Notes: generated by a model from the letters alone, not told the origin. DNA of 64,000 nucleotides from Aurantiacibacter suaedae (GCF_005434915.1 NZ_SKCG01000002.1:434948-498947); one strand, 5' to 3'; shown: positions 17,794 through 26,777, counted from the stretch's first letter. Made by a program: numbers and translations.

Positions 17794-18192
17794 ATGCTAA
17801 CAGGTGGATGCCGCTGCGGCGCGGTGCGTTACGAAGCTGAAGGCGAAGCGGCGCACCACGCGCTATGCCATTGTCGCGACTGCCAGATGGCGCATGGTGC
17901 ACCGGTGGTCGGCTGGATCGCGTTCCCGTCACAAGAGGTCCGCTTTTCGGGGGCGGAGCCGATACGCTACACCGCGCCAAGTGGATCGATGCGCAGCTTC
18001 TGCGGCACCTGCGGCACGCCCTTGGCCTTTGTAAACGAAGAGGCACTGCCGGGGATCGTCGATCTGCCGTCAGTGACGCTTGACGATCCCGATGCCGTCA
18101 CCCCGCAAGCGCAGATACAAGTGGCCGAACGGCGAGCTTGGATGGCAGACCTTGCCGCCCTGCCAGAGTTCGCGCGCTATCCCGGTGGCTAA
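17794..18192 (+). CDS. GFA family (glutathione-dependent formaldehyde-activating-like) protein
   Basis: A 132-residue zinc protein of the GFA/CENP-V fold. Zinc-binding cysteines are seen at positions 6 and 8 (GGCRCGAVRY), in CHCRDCQ (25, 27, 30) and in FCGTCGTPL. The family name comes from Gfa of Paracoccus, but most members have unknown substrates. The ATG at 17794 has an ideal Shine-Dalgarno (AGGAGGAACGATC before it). It is separated from fabI by 51 bases and may have its own promoter. Confidence 0.92.
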   Translation: MLTGGCRCGAVRYEAEGEAAHHALCHCRDCQMAHGAPVVGWIAFPSQEVRFSGAEPIRYTAPSGSMRSFCGTCGTPLAFVNEEALPGIVDLPSVTLDDPDAVTPQAQIQVAERRAWMADLAALPEFARYPGG

Positions 18193-18198
18193 GACTGC

Positions 18199-18792
18199 TT
18201 ACTCGCCCGGCGGCGGCGGAACGGCGCCGGGGTCGACCACCTGCGGTGAGGCCTCCGCATCGCTTTCGTCTGGCAACGGCTCATCGCGCTCGGCCTCAAG
18301 CCGCTCCATATAGGCGCGCTCGAGCTGTTCGACCCGCTCCTGCGTGGCGGCGGCTTCGCTGTCGATTTCGGACAGGCGCTCCTGCCGGGCCTCGTTGATG
18401 AGCTGGCTGAAGCGCACGTCGCTGCCCGATTCGCGCTCGCGGTAGGCGGCTTCGATCATTTCGACCGTGCAGCCCAGATCGCCGCCAGCGCCAGCGGGCG
18501 AGCACGACATCGGGCCGAACTTGCCGACCGTTTCGAGACTCTGCGCACGCTGGGTCCACGATTCGTTATCGGGAGAATTGCTTTCACGCAGGTTGCGCGG
18601 AATGCGATAACGCTCGCTTTCGGGAAAGCGTGCGCAGACAGTGATCGTGTCACCATCCGACTGCGGGCAGGCATCTTCGCCATAAACGTTGACCATGTTG
18701 ACCCGGTCCCCGCCCTCATCCTGCGCCGAGGCGGCGGCAGGGACGAGGCCGAGCGTGGCGGAAATGGCGGCAAGGGCAAACAGTCGGGTCAT
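18199..18792 (-). CDS. Hypothetical secreted protein with coiled-coil region
   Basis: A 197-residue protein with an N-terminal signal peptide (TRLFALAAISATLGLVPAAASAQ), an oxidised-looking middle domain with cysteines in DACPQSDGDTITVCARFP and PMSCSP plus DLGCTVEM, and a Glu/Arg/Ala-rich helical stretch (about 130-175) likely to form a coiled coil. The tail is proline-rich and ends PPPPGE. The start at 18792 gives the signal peptide. Similar proteins occur in sphingomonads, without known function. It converges with the GFA gene, ending 6 bases from it. Confidence 0.75.
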   Translation of the reverse strand: MTRLFALAAISATLGLVPAAASAQDEGGDRVNMVNVYGEDACPQSDGDTITVCARFPESERYRIPRNLRESNSPDNESWTQRAQSLETVGKFGPMSCSPAGAGGDLGCTVEMIEAAYRERESGSDVRFSQLINEARQERLSEIDSEAAATQERVEQLERAYMERLEAERDEPLPDESDAEASPQVVDPGAVPPPPGE

Positions 18793-18901
18793 GGCGTTCC
18801 TCTGGGTCGGCCCTTTGGATCGGTGGGGCAAGGGCCGCAGCTCTCTCTATTCGTCTGGTCTATTGAACGCGCGATGAAGCGCGTTTGATCCAGGGCAACG
18901 A

Positions 18902-19417
18902 TCAGACGCGCTCGGCAAGCTTGATCGCGACCCGGCAGCCGAGGCGGATCGCACCCGACAGCAGCGGATAGGCCGGTGCCTGCTCCGCGCCAGACGCCAG
19001 CGCGGTATCGCGATGCTCCCGCTCTTCCTCGCGGAACTGCTCGACCAGCGCGGCAAGTTCGGGATCGTCGCCATCGGCCTCCAGCTCGTTGAGCTGGGCT
19101 GAGTAATGGCGGTCGATCTCTTCCTCGACCGCGGCGGTGCAGGCCATGGCAGCTTCCGGCCCGATCAGCGCCGTGCCCGCCCCCAGCGCGAAACCCGCGA
19201 TCGACCAGAACGGCTGCAGCGCAGTGGGGCGGACACCCCGCTCGGCCATCAAGGCATCGAACTTGGCGCGGTGGACCTTCTCCTGCTCGGCCATGTGACG
19301 GATCTGCGCGGCATGAGGCCCGCGTTCGCCGACCACGGCCAGCTGGCCCGCGTAAATCCGCGTGGCGCCGAATTCGCCCGCCTGATCGACCCTGATCATT
19401 GCGCTACGGTCTTTCAT
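18902..19417 (-). CDS. coq7: Demethoxyubiquinone hydroxylase Coq7
   Basis: Coq7 is the di-iron monooxygenase that hydroxylates 2-methoxy-5-methyl-6-polyprenylbenzoquinol in ubiquinone synthesis. The 171-residue protein has the family start RVDQAGEFGATRIYAGQL, the iron ligands in EQEKVHRAKFD (ExxH) and the second set in EEEREHRDTALA. Its ATG overlaps the dsbB stop by one base, so both quinone-linked proteins are coupled: DsbB passes electrons to ubiquinone. Confidence 0.96.
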   Translation of the reverse strand: MKDRSAMIRVDQAGEFGATRIYAGQLAVVGERGPHAAQIRHMAEQEKVHRAKFDALMAERGVRPTALQPFWSIAGFALGAGTALIGPEAAMACTAAVEEEIDRHYSAQLNELEADGDDPELAALVEQFREEEREHRDTALASGAEQAPAYPLLSGAIRLGCRVAIKLAERV

Positions 19418-19902
19418 CAGATGCGCTCCTTCGCCAGCAACAGTGTCCAGATAGCAGCCGCACTACCAAGCGAGAACAGCGCATTCCAGCCCGCCAGCGA
19501 AATGCCCAGCAGCTCCCACTGCGCCACATCGCAGCGGATGATTGGCGCGTTGAGCACGGCATCGAGCGCATTTTCCGTGCCGGTCACGGTGGTGGCGCAG
19601 CCGGTGATGCCTTCCCACCAGCCATATTCCACCCCGGCATGGAAGAGCCCAATAGCGCCCGAGACGGCAATCGCCAGCGCCGCCAGCGCGGTCCATATCC
19701 GCTTGGGCGGCACGAAGAAGGCGAGCACCGCCAGCATCGCGGCGACAAAATGCGGATAGCGCTGCCACCAGCACATCTCGCAAGGATAAAGGCCGAAGCC
19801 ATATTCCGACAGGTAAGCCCCGCCCAGCAAGGCCAGCGGCACGATCAGGGCCAGCAGGCGCGCGTTGCGGTCGGACAGCGAGAGGTCGGACATGTCGCTC
19901 AA
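19417..19902 (-). CDS. dsbB: Disulfide bond formation protein DsbB
   Basis: An inner-membrane protein of 161 residues with four membrane helices. The first redox pair is Cys41-x2-Cys44 (YPCEMCWWQRYP) and the second is in GITGCATTV and IIRCDVAQW. It reoxidises DsbA using ubiquinone. The N-terminal extension of about 10 residues is polar. It lies 3 bases after the ctpA stop and overlaps coq7 by one base, so ctpA-dsbB-coq7 form a transcript. Confidence 0.94.
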   Translation of the reverse strand: MSDMSDLSLSDRNARLLALIVPLALLGGAYLSEYGFGLYPCEMCWWQRYPHFVAAMLAVLAFFVPPKRIWTALAALAIAVSGAIGLFHAGVEYGWWEGITGCATTVTGTENALDAVLNAPIIRCDVAQWELLGISLAGWNALFSLGSAAAIWTLLLAKERI

Positions 19903-19905
19903 GCC

Positions 19906-21258
19906 CTAGCGATCACGCGCCGCAATCGCGGTGCCGCCGGTGCGGCGCAAGGTGCGCAGGGCATAGTCGAGCTGGAAGTCCTCGATCCCCTGCTCCTCAA
20001 GCTGCTCGGCGGTCAACTGGAAGCGCGGATCGTCAAGCCGGTCGCGTTCGAGTGCCTCGTCCTCGGCAGCGACTTCGCCGATGAGGTGTCCGCGCAAATC
20101 GCTTTCGCGCAGGGCAAGGCGCTGGCGGCGTTCGGCATCGGGATCGCTCAGCTGCGGCACGCGGATATCGGGTTCGATCCCGCCTTCCTGCACCGAACGG
20201 CCCGAAGGCGTGTAATAGCGCGCGGTGGTGAGCTTCAGGGCGCTGTCGCGGGTGAGCGGGAGCAGCGTCTGCACGCTGCCCTTGCCGAACGAACGCTCGC
20301 CCATGACCAGCGCGCGGTGATGGTCCTGCAGCGCACCGGCCACGATTTCGGAGGCCGAGGCCGAGCCTTCGTCGATCAGCACGATCATCGGCAGGCCCGC
20401 CGCCGCATCGCCGGGGAAAGCGCTTTCGGCGTCGTAATAGATCGTGTCGCGCCGGCTGCGGCCGCGCTGCGAGACGATCTGGCCCTTGGTGAGGAACAGA
20501 TCCGACAGCGTCACCGCTTCATCGAGCGAACCGCCTGGATTGCGGCGCAGGTCAAGCACCAGCCCGGTCAGCCGTCCGGTCGCCTCGTTTTGCAGCGACA
20601 TGAGCGCCTGGGCGACATCCTTGCCGACATCGGCGGAGAACTCGTTGACCGAGATATAGCCGATATTGCCGCTCTTGAGTTCAGAGGTGACCGGCTCCAG
20701 CTCGATCAGGCCACGCGTCACCGACACCTCGAAGCTGGTGTCGCGGCCGGGGCGCACCACGGTCAGCTCGATCGGGCTGCCCGCCGGGCCGCGCATCTGG
20801 GCCACCGCGTCATTGATATCGAGCCCGTAGATCAGCTTACCATCGATGTGCGTGATATAGTCGCCCGCCTTGATCCCGGCGGCTTCGGCGGGGCTGCCCT
20901 TGAACGGGGAGACGACCTTCACCACGCCCTCTTCCATCTGCACCGAGATGCCGAGGCCCTGATAATTACCGTCGATCATGGTTTCGAGCCGGTTGAGCGC
21001 GGTGCCATCGAGATAGGCCGAATGCGGATCGAGCGCGGCCAGCATCCCGTCGATCGCGCCGCGGATCAGCACATCGTCTTCCACCGGATCGACATAGCTC
21101 GCCTTGATCCGCTGATATGTCGCAAAGAGCTTGGCGAACTCGGGCGAGGCGCGGCTCTCGACCTGTGCGAAGCCGGCAGTCGTCGCCGGTACGAGCGCGA
21201 CGGCTGTACACAGGGCGGCGGCGCGGAAGGCACGGGCGACGGGGAAGCGAAATGTCAT
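19906..21258 (-). CDS. ctpA: C-terminal processing peptidase, S41 family
   Basis: A 450-residue periplasmic protease with a signal sequence (AFRAAALCTAVALVPATTAGFAQ), a PDZ domain at about 105-190 (GLGISVQMEEGVVKVVSPF; AGIKAGDYITHIDG) and an S41 catalytic domain. The nucleophile is in DEGSASASEIVAGALQD, with the lysine in GERSFGKGSVQT. Such proteases cut C-termini of envelope proteins and murein hydrolases. It follows the EnvC-like gene on the same strand, a pairing common in alphaproteobacteria and consistent with turnover of murein-hydrolase regulators. Confidence 0.95.
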   Translation of the reverse strand: MTFRFPVARAFRAAALCTAVALVPATTAGFAQVESRASPEFAKLFATYQRIKASYVDPVEDDVLIRGAIDGMLAALDPHSAYLDGTALNRLETMIDGNYQGLGISVQMEEGVVKVVSPFKGSPAEAAGIKAGDYITHIDGKLIYGLDINDAVAQMRGPAGSPIELTVVRPGRDTSFEVSVTRGLIELEPVTSELKSGNIGYISVNEFSADVGKDVAQALMSLQNEATGRLTGLVLDLRRNPGGSLDEAVTLSDLFLTKGQIVSQRGRSRRDTIYYDAESAFPGDAAAGLPMIVLIDEGSASASEIVAGALQDHHRALVMGERSFGKGSVQTLLPLTRDSALKLTTARYYTPSGRSVQEGGIEPDIRVPQLSDPDAERRQRLALRESDLRGHLIGEVAAEDEALERDRLDDPRFQLTAEQLEEQGIEDFQLDYALRTLRRTGGTAIAARDR

Positions 21259-21356
21259 GCGGCGATTGTCCTGCTCTTGTCTCAGCGTGCTTCTATCGCA
21301 GGTGCCGGGTTAACACCAGATGAGGCGCGTTGTGCGGCAGACAAGGCCGCCAGGCC

Positions 21357-22583
21357 TCACTCGGTCAGGCGCAGCGGATTGACCGGCTCACCCGCCTTGC
21401 GCAGTTCGAGCGTTATCGTGGGGCGTCCCGGCCCCGCCACGCCCAGCGGCGCGCCGGCCGCGACCTGATCGCCCACCTTGGCATCGGCGCGCGCCAATCC
21501 GGTGACGAGGCTGGTCCAGCCGCCTGCGTGCTCGACAATGACGATCCGGCCATAGCCGCGATAGGCTCCGGCAAAAGCTATCCGCCCGGCGCCGGGGGCC
21601 ACCACCTGCGCCCCGGCGATGGGCGCAAGGGTGAGCCCGGTGCTGGTTCTGGCACCGTCGCTCGCGCCGAAACCGGTCACCAGCCTGCCGGTGACGGGCA
21701 GGATATAGGGCGAGGGACCATCGGGCTGCGCCGGTCCGGCCGCAGCATCCGCATTGGCCGCGCCGAACAGCTCGACCCCTGCCGCACCCGGTTCGCGCGG
21801 ACGGGGCGGGCGCAGGACGGGGCCGGGCAAGGCCGCCAGCTCGCTGCGCAACGTTGCCGCACGGTCCAGCTCATCGACCAGCCCATCGAGATCGCGCGCC
21901 TGTTCGGCCAGCGCCAGCGCGCGGTCAGCCTCGCGATTCGCCGTGCTACCCGCAGCGCGGGCGGCCAGCCGTTGGCTGGTTTCCAGCTCGGCCAGCTCCT
22001 TGCGCCTTGCGGCCAGGTCGGTTTCTTCGGTCGCGAGCACGTTCGCGGCGGCAAGCTGTTCGCGCCGCAATTCGCGCCCGCGCGCGATCCGGTCGCGCAG
22101 GCCTTGCGTGCGTTCGCGCACCTGCGGCACGGCGTCGTGCATCAGCGCGCGCAGGTAGACCACATCCTTCACCGAGCCGGGCCGCAGCACCGCCAGCGCA
22201 ACGGGGCGGCGCGTGAACTTCTGCAAGGCGGCGGTGAGGCGGACCACGGGCCTCTGCTGCGTGCCGATCTCCTCGCGCAGATCATGCCGTTCGCGGTCGA
22301 TCATGGCGATGCGAGCATTGGCGGCAGCGATCCCGGCCTCGGCTTGCTGGATTTGTGCGGCGGTCGCGGCAGCTTCGGCGGCATAGCGTTCGGCGGCGTC
22401 CTCCGCCTCGCTCGCCTGCTTCTCGAACTGCGCGCTGCGCGCCTCGGCGGCGCGGCGTTCGGCAAGCGCTTTTGCGAGCGCGGCGCGGGTGTCCTCTGCA
22501 TTGTCGAACATGACCGGCGCCTGCGCCCAGGCGGTGGCCGCAAACAGGCCAGCAGCGATAAGCAACAGGATAAGCCGGTTCAT
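21357..22583 (-). CDS. EnvC-like murein hydrolase activator (degenerate LytM domain)
   Basis: A 408-residue periplasmic protein. The signal peptide (NRLILLLIAAGLFAATAWAQ) is followed by a long coiled coil rich in Ala, Glu and Arg (about 25-250) and a C-terminal LytM/M23 domain. The domain lacks the HxxxD and HxH zinc ligands: the last motif reads TITLELRKAG instead of HLHFE. That fits an EnvC-type activator of amidases in cell separation rather than an active peptidase. The ATG at 22583 lies 4 bases from the rlmH stop and was chosen for the signal peptide. Confidence 0.9.
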   Translation of the reverse strand: MNRLILLLIAAGLFAATAWAQAPVMFDNAEDTRAALAKALAERRAAEARSAQFEKQASEAEDAAERYAAEAAATAAQIQQAEAGIAAANARIAMIDRERHDLREEIGTQQRPVVRLTAALQKFTRRPVALAVLRPGSVKDVVYLRALMHDAVPQVRERTQGLRDRIARGRELRREQLAAANVLATEETDLAARRKELAELETSQRLAARAAGSTANREADRALALAEQARDLDGLVDELDRAATLRSELAALPGPVLRPPRPREPGAAGVELFGAANADAAAGPAQPDGPSPYILPVTGRLVTGFGASDGARTSTGLTLAPIAGAQVVAPGAGRIAFAGAYRGYGRIVIVEHAGGWTSLVTGLARADAKVGDQVAAGAPLGVAGPGRPTITLELRKAGEPVNPLRLTE

Positions 22584-22587
22584 CGCG

Positions 22588-23010
22588 CTATCCTGCCCGA
22601 TGATAGGGGTGCCCGGCAAGAATCGCGGTGGCGCGAAACAGCTGCTCCATCACCATGGCGCGCACCAGCAGGTGCGGCCAGGTCGCCTTGCCGAACGAGA
22701 TCAGCAGGTCGGCGGCCTCGCGCTCCTCGGGCGCATGGCCATCGGCAGCCCCGATCACGAGGCGGCACTCACGCATCCCGCCATCGCGCCATTGTTCGAG
22801 CTGGCGGGCCAGCTCTTCGGAAGAGAGATTCTTGCCCTTTTCGTCAAGCAGTACGGTGCGCATGGGGGTGAGCGGCTCGGGAATGCGGCCGCCGGTTTCG
22901 GGCAGTTCGGTGAGTTTCAGCGGCCAGGTAATGCGCTTCTCATAGCGCGCGACCAGCTCGGCCTCAGGCGACCGGGCGATCTTTCCGCGCGCGATGACAT
23001 GGAGAAGCAT
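22588..23010 (-). CDS. rlmH: 23S rRNA (pseudouridine1915-N3)-methyltransferase RlmH
   Basis: A 140-residue SPOUT methyltransferase that modifies pseudouridine 1915 in helix 69 of 23S rRNA. Typical blocks are LLHVIARGKIARSPEAELVARYEKRI, LLDEKGKNLSSEELARQLE, LVIGAADGHAPEEREAADL and the knot ending LVRAMVMEQLFRATAI. The glycine-rich SAM loop reads VIGAADGH. The length matches the family. It sits between the rsfS gene and the EnvC-like gene, 4 bases from the latter. Confidence 0.96.
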   Translation of the reverse strand: MLLHVIARGKIARSPEAELVARYEKRITWPLKLTELPETGGRIPEPLTPMRTVLLDEKGKNLSSEELARQLEQWRDGGMRECRLVIGAADGHAPEEREAADLLISFGKATWPHLLVRAMVMEQLFRATAILAGHPYHRAG

Positions 23011-23104
23011 GGGAAGGAGGCCTAAATCGGTCGCACTGCGACCGCAAGGCCGACTGGCCGCCCGCAGGTGCCCCGTAGCGGAGCGAAGGGATCAGCACCG
23101 AGGA

Positions 23105-23126
23105 CGCGCCCCCGGATGGGGGCGCG
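23105..23126. repeat. GC-rich hairpin between rsfS and rlmH
   Basis: A perfect 9-pair stem (23105-23113 with 23118-23126) closes a GGAT loop in the 125-base gap. There is no T-run on the minus-strand exit, so it is not a classical terminator. It may be an mRNA processing or stability element. Confidence 0.45.
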
Positions 23127-23135
23127 CAAAACAAA

Positions 23136-23522
23136 CTACGCGTTGCCGACCGCGCTCTTCTTCTCGCCCTCGTCACCGAAGCCCCACATCCTCTCGAGGT
23201 TGTAGAAGCTGCGCACTTCGGGGCGGAAAAGGTGGACGACCACGTCGCCCGCATCGATCAGCACCCAGTCGGCGGCGGGCAGGCCCTCGATTCGCGGGCT
23301 CGGCTCGCCGGACTTCTTGAGCTCTTCGGCTAGCTTCTGCGCCATCGACGCGACCTGCCGGGTCGAGCGGCCCGAGGCGATCACCATGTGATCGGCCACC
23401 GAGCTTTTGCCCTGGAGCGGGATCGACACGATTTCCTGCGCCTGATCGTCATCAAGCTGCTTGAGGATCATTTCGTGGAGCGATCCGGGGATCGTTTCGA
23501 TTTCTGAAAGTTGGTCAGTCAT
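23136..23522 (-). CDS. rsfS: Ribosomal silencing factor RsfS
   Basis: RsfS binds ribosomal protein uL14 and blocks subunit joining in starvation. The 128-residue form has KQLDDDQAQEIVSIPLQGKSS, ADHMVIASGRSTRQV and the C-terminal block WVLIDAGDVVVHLFRPEVRSFYNLERMW, all typical. The ATG at 23522 gives the usual length. An upstream ATG at 23603 would add 27 residues of unlikely sequence. It follows nadD, a conserved pairing across bacteria. Confidence 0.95.
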   Translation of the reverse strand: MTDQLSEIETIPGSLHEMILKQLDDDQAQEIVSIPLQGKSSVADHMVIASGRSTRQVASMAQKLAEELKKSGEPSPRIEGLPAADWVLIDAGDVVVHLFRPEVRSFYNLERMWGFGDEGEKKSAVGNA

Positions 23523-23659
23523 TGCAAATATGGTTGCTGCTCTGGTGCTGGTGCCGATGTGGCCGCGACGCAGATGCGCCGGGATGCTCACTTCGGTCAT
23601 CACGAAAGGTCAGGCTCCTCATAGAGAGATGCTCATGGGCAATAGCGAAACCGGGTGGC

Positions 23660-24346
23660 TCACGCACCCGGCTCCCTATGGGACACATGAATGAGAGAAT
23701 GCGTCACTTCATCGCGAGGCGGTGCGCCGGAAAATCCGTCCGCCCAGTGCGGATCCTGTTCGCGCAGCTGTGTCGCCGAGCGCGGATCGGGATCGAAACG
23801 CAATTCTATCAGAGCGGGTGCGCTCCATTCGCCCCGGTTGCGAAAGCGGGCTGCAGATAACCGGTAACGCCGCAGCCAGGCCATTGCAGGACTTGCAAGG
23901 GCATCAGTATCATAGCCGGGGCGGGCAATCACGGCAATGGGCATTTCCCGCGCAATGGCGCGCCAGCTTTTCCAGCGGTGAAACTGGGCGAGATTGTCCG
24001 ACCCCATCAGCCACATGAACCGGCGGCGGGGGAACCTTCGCTTGAGCGCACGCAGCGTATCGACGGTGTAGCGGGTGCCGAGTTCACGCTCGATCGCGGT
24101 GACCTTGATCGGCGCCCGGCGACTCTGCTGCCGGGCCGAGCGAACGCGGGCACCAAGCGGGGCCATACCTTTTGCCGATTTCAATGGGTTGCCTGGTGAA
24201 ACCAGCCACCAGACCTCGTCCAGATCGATCGCATCCAACGTGAACAGCGAGATTCGCCGATGGCCGGCATGGGCCGGGTTGAAGCTCCCGCCGAGCAGCC
24301 CGGTCAGCGGGCCATCGCGGTGGCGGCGTCCGCCATGTTTCAGCAA
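23660..24346 (-). CDS. nadD: Nicotinate-nucleotide adenylyltransferase
   Basis: NadD converts nicotinate mononucleotide and ATP to deamido-NAD. The core starts GLLGGSFNPAHAGHRRISL, the HxGH nucleotidyltransferase motif, and includes KVTAIERELGTRYTVDTLRAL, WLMGSDNLAQFHRWKSW and a divergent RSATQLRE at the place of the usual SSTxIR. I place the start at TTG 24346, giving 228 residues, because the only upstream ATG (24409) would overlap the aldo-keto reductase gene by 70 bases. The TTG choice overlaps it by 7 bases. The core is certain; the exact start is not. Confidence 0.92.
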   Translation of the reverse strand: MLKHGGRRHRDGPLTGLLGGSFNPAHAGHRRISLFTLDAIDLDEVWWLVSPGNPLKSAKGMAPLGARVRSARQQSRRAPIKVTAIERELGTRYTVDTLRALKRRFPRRRFMWLMGSDNLAQFHRWKSWRAIAREMPIAVIARPGYDTDALASPAMAWLRRYRLSAARFRNRGEWSAPALIELRFDPDPRSATQLREQDPHWADGFSGAPPRDEVTHSLIHVSHREPGA

Positions 24347-25395
24347 GGCGTGGCCCGACGCGGGGTGACGCGAAACCCGTGGCGGTGGCTCTGCGCTTTG
24401 ATCGCCCATTGCGGATAGTCGTCTTCTGGGGCGCCGATGGCCCCAAGCTGTTCCAACTCGCCAGCGGTCAGCTCTATATCGGTCGCGGCAAGGTTCTGCG
24501 CCAGCTGATCGGTCTTGCGCGCGCCCATGATCACGCTCGACACCACCTCCTGATGGAGCAGCCATGCCAGCGCCACCGCTGCCACCGACACATCGCGCTC
24601 AGCCGCCATCGGCCGCATTGCCTCCACTGCCTGTGCGGCAAGGCCGATGTCGGCACGCGGGAAGTCGAGCGTCATACGCCGACCTTCCCCCTTCACCGCG
24701 CCATCCTCGCCGAAGTCATACTTGCCCGAAAGAAGGCCGCCAATCAGCGGGCTCCAGACCAGCAGCCCCAGCCCCTCCGAGCGCATCATCGGCACGATCT
24801 CGCGCTCCAGCTCTCGCCCGGTGACGGCGTAATGGGCCTGATTCGAAACGAATTTGTCCCACCCGCGCCGCTCGGCAATGCCCAGCGCCTTGGCGATCTG
24901 CCACGCCGCCCAGTTGGAGACGCCGACATAGCGCGCCCGGCCCGAACGCACGATGTCCTCCAGCGCGCGCAGTCCCTCTTCCATCCCGGCGTTCGGGTCC
25001 CAGCCGTGGATCTGATAAAGGTCCACATGGTCGAGCCCGAGCCGCTCAAGGCTGGCGTCGATCTGCCCGAGCAGGTGATAGCGGCTGTAGCCGCCGTCGT
25101 TCGGCCCCTCGCCCATCGGCCCCATGCCCTTGGTCGCGATCACGATCTGATCGCGCGCAATGCCGAGGTCGCGCAGGGCCTGCCCGGTGAACTGCTCGCT
25201 CTGCCCAAACGAATAGACGTTGGCCGTGTCGATGAAGTTCACGCCCGCGTCGAGCGCCTGCTTCACCAACGCGGTCGAGCCCGCCTGATCGAGGTCGTGC
25301 TGGAAGAAGCCGCCCGGCTTGTTGCCGAAGGTCATCGCGCCGAGACATAGTTCGGAGACGACCATTCCGGTCGCCCCCAATCGATTGTAACGCAT
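24340..25395 (-). CDS. Aldo/keto reductase
   Basis: A 351-residue NAD(P)H-dependent oxidoreductase of the (beta/alpha)8 AKR superfamily. The N-terminus reads MRYNRLGATGMVVSELCLGAMTFG. The catalytic set is visible: Asp in NFIDTANVYSFGQSE, Tyr in the same stretch, Lys in VIATKGMG and His in LYQIHGWDP. The C-terminal NADP-binding region holds SSVIMGARKTDQLAQNL. Closest in flavour to the YajO/Tas group; natural substrate unknown. The stop overlaps the probable nadD start by 7 bases. Confidence 0.92.
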   Translation of the reverse strand: MRYNRLGATGMVVSELCLGAMTFGNKPGGFFQHDLDQAGSTALVKQALDAGVNFIDTANVYSFGQSEQFTGQALRDLGIARDQIVIATKGMGPMGEGPNDGGYSRYHLLGQIDASLERLGLDHVDLYQIHGWDPNAGMEEGLRALEDIVRSGRARYVGVSNWAAWQIAKALGIAERRGWDKFVSNQAHYAVTGRELEREIVPMMRSEGLGLLVWSPLIGGLLSGKYDFGEDGAVKGEGRRMTLDFPRADIGLAAQAVEAMRPMAAERDVSVAAVALAWLLHQEVVSSVIMGARKTDQLAQNLAATDIELTAGELEQLGAIGAPEDDYPQWAIKAQSHRHGFRVTPRRATPC

Positions 25396-25421
25396 CCGGC
25401 CTCTCCCCTATGCGGCGCGGC

Positions 25422-26723
25422 TTAGGGGCGTGCTTGCCCCGTGCCGTGAACCTGCCACTTGTATGTGGTCAGCCCTTCGAGCGCCACCGGCCCGCGTGCG
25501 TGCAGACGGCCCGTCGCAATGCCGATCTCGGCCCCGAGGCCGAATTCGCCACCGTCGGCAAACTGGCTGGAGGCGTTGTGCATCACGATGGCGCTGTCGG
25601 CTTCGGCCAGGAAACGCGCGGCTGCAGCTTCGTCGGCGGTCACGATCACTTCGGTGTGGCCCGAGGAATGGCGCGCAATGTGTTCGAGCGCGGCATCGAG
25701 CCCATCGACCACGGCGACCGACAATACGGCGTCGAGATATTCGGTGTCCCAGTCCTCATCGGAGGCAGTGCCGATCCGCGAATCGAGCGCTTGCGCACGC
25801 GGATCGCCGCGCAGTTCGCACCCCGCATCGAGCAGTTCGGCCACCACCTCTTGCGAGGCCGGGAAGTTCGCGTCGAGCAGCAGTGTCTCCATCGCGCCGC
25901 AGATGCCCGTGCGGCGCATCTTCGCGTTCAGCGCCAGCTTCTTCGCCATTTCGGGATCGGCAGCAGAATGAATATACGTGTGGCAAATGCCGTCGAGGTG
26001 CGCGAGCACCGGCACGCGGGCATCTTTCTGCACCCGCTCGACCAGGCTCTTGCCACCACGCGGCACGATCATGTCGACCAGCCCCGCAGCCTTGAGCATC
26101 GCACCAACCGCGGCACGGTCCTGCGTCGGCATCAGCTGAATCGCCTCGGCGGGCGCGCCCTTGCTCGCAACGCCTTCGGTAAAGGCGGCGTGCAGCGCAC
26201 GGTTCGACTTGACCGCCTCGCTCCCGCCGCGCAGCAGCGCCGCATTGCCCGAGCGCAGGCAAAGCGCGGCAGCATCGGCAGTGACGTTCGGACGGCTCTC
26301 GTAAATGATGCCAATCAAGCCGATCGGAATGCGGCGGCGCACCAGCTCAATCCCGGAAGGCGCGGTGCTCCGGTCAATTTCCTGGCCGACCGGATCGGGT
26401 AGACTCGCCACGTTCTCGATTGCAGAAGCAATGCCGTCGAGCCGTTGCTCATCTAGCATCAGCCGGTCGAGCATGGCGGGTTCGAGCCCGTTCGCCTTGC
26501 CGGATTCGAGGTCCTTCTGATTAGCGGCGAGAATTTCCGGCGCCGCCTTGCGGATGGCAGCCGCCGCGGCGCGCAGGGCGTCCGCTTTGTCAGCGTCGCT
26601 CATCAGCGCGAGCACGCGCTGCGCCTTGCGTCCGGCACGCGCGAGCGAATGCACGATCTGCTCGCAATCGGCGGGGGTTTCCTGGCCGGAATCGGCCGTG
26701 CGGGTCTTGAGTTCTGTATTCAT
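25422..26723 (-). CDS. proA: Glutamate-5-semialdehyde dehydrogenase
   Basis: ProA reduces glutamyl-5-phosphate to glutamate semialdehyde, the second step of proline synthesis. The 433-residue protein has IPIGLIGIIYESRPNVTADAAALC (nucleotide region), the catalytic Cys in RTGICGAMETLLLD and the C-terminal GEFGLGAEIGIATGRLHARGP. I start at ATG 26723 (MNTELKTRTADS); a GTG 18 bases upstream is possible. No proB is adjacent. Divergent from the M23 gene at 26947. Confidence 0.95.
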   Translation of the reverse strand: MNTELKTRTADSGQETPADCEQIVHSLARAGRKAQRVLALMSDADKADALRAAAAAIRKAAPEILAANQKDLESGKANGLEPAMLDRLMLDEQRLDGIASAIENVASLPDPVGQEIDRSTAPSGIELVRRRIPIGLIGIIYESRPNVTADAAALCLRSGNAALLRGGSEAVKSNRALHAAFTEGVASKGAPAEAIQLMPTQDRAAVGAMLKAAGLVDMIVPRGGKSLVERVQKDARVPVLAHLDGICHTYIHSAADPEMAKKLALNAKMRRTGICGAMETLLLDANFPASQEVVAELLDAGCELRGDPRAQALDSRIGTASDEDWDTEYLDAVLSVAVVDGLDAALEHIARHSSGHTEVIVTADEAAAARFLAEADSAIVMHNASSQFADGGEFGLGAEIGIATGRLHARGPVALEGLTTYKWQVHGTGQARP

Positions 26724-26777
26724 GAAAATCAGGCCTATCACTCGCTTGATGTTTTGTCAGGTGGCGAATCGGGCACA

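Noticed and set aside
19399-21468. A 689-codon plus-strand frame over dsbB and ctpA
   Set aside because: It is antisense to two clear genes with intact motifs, and its translation is Arg/Gln/His-rich without domains.
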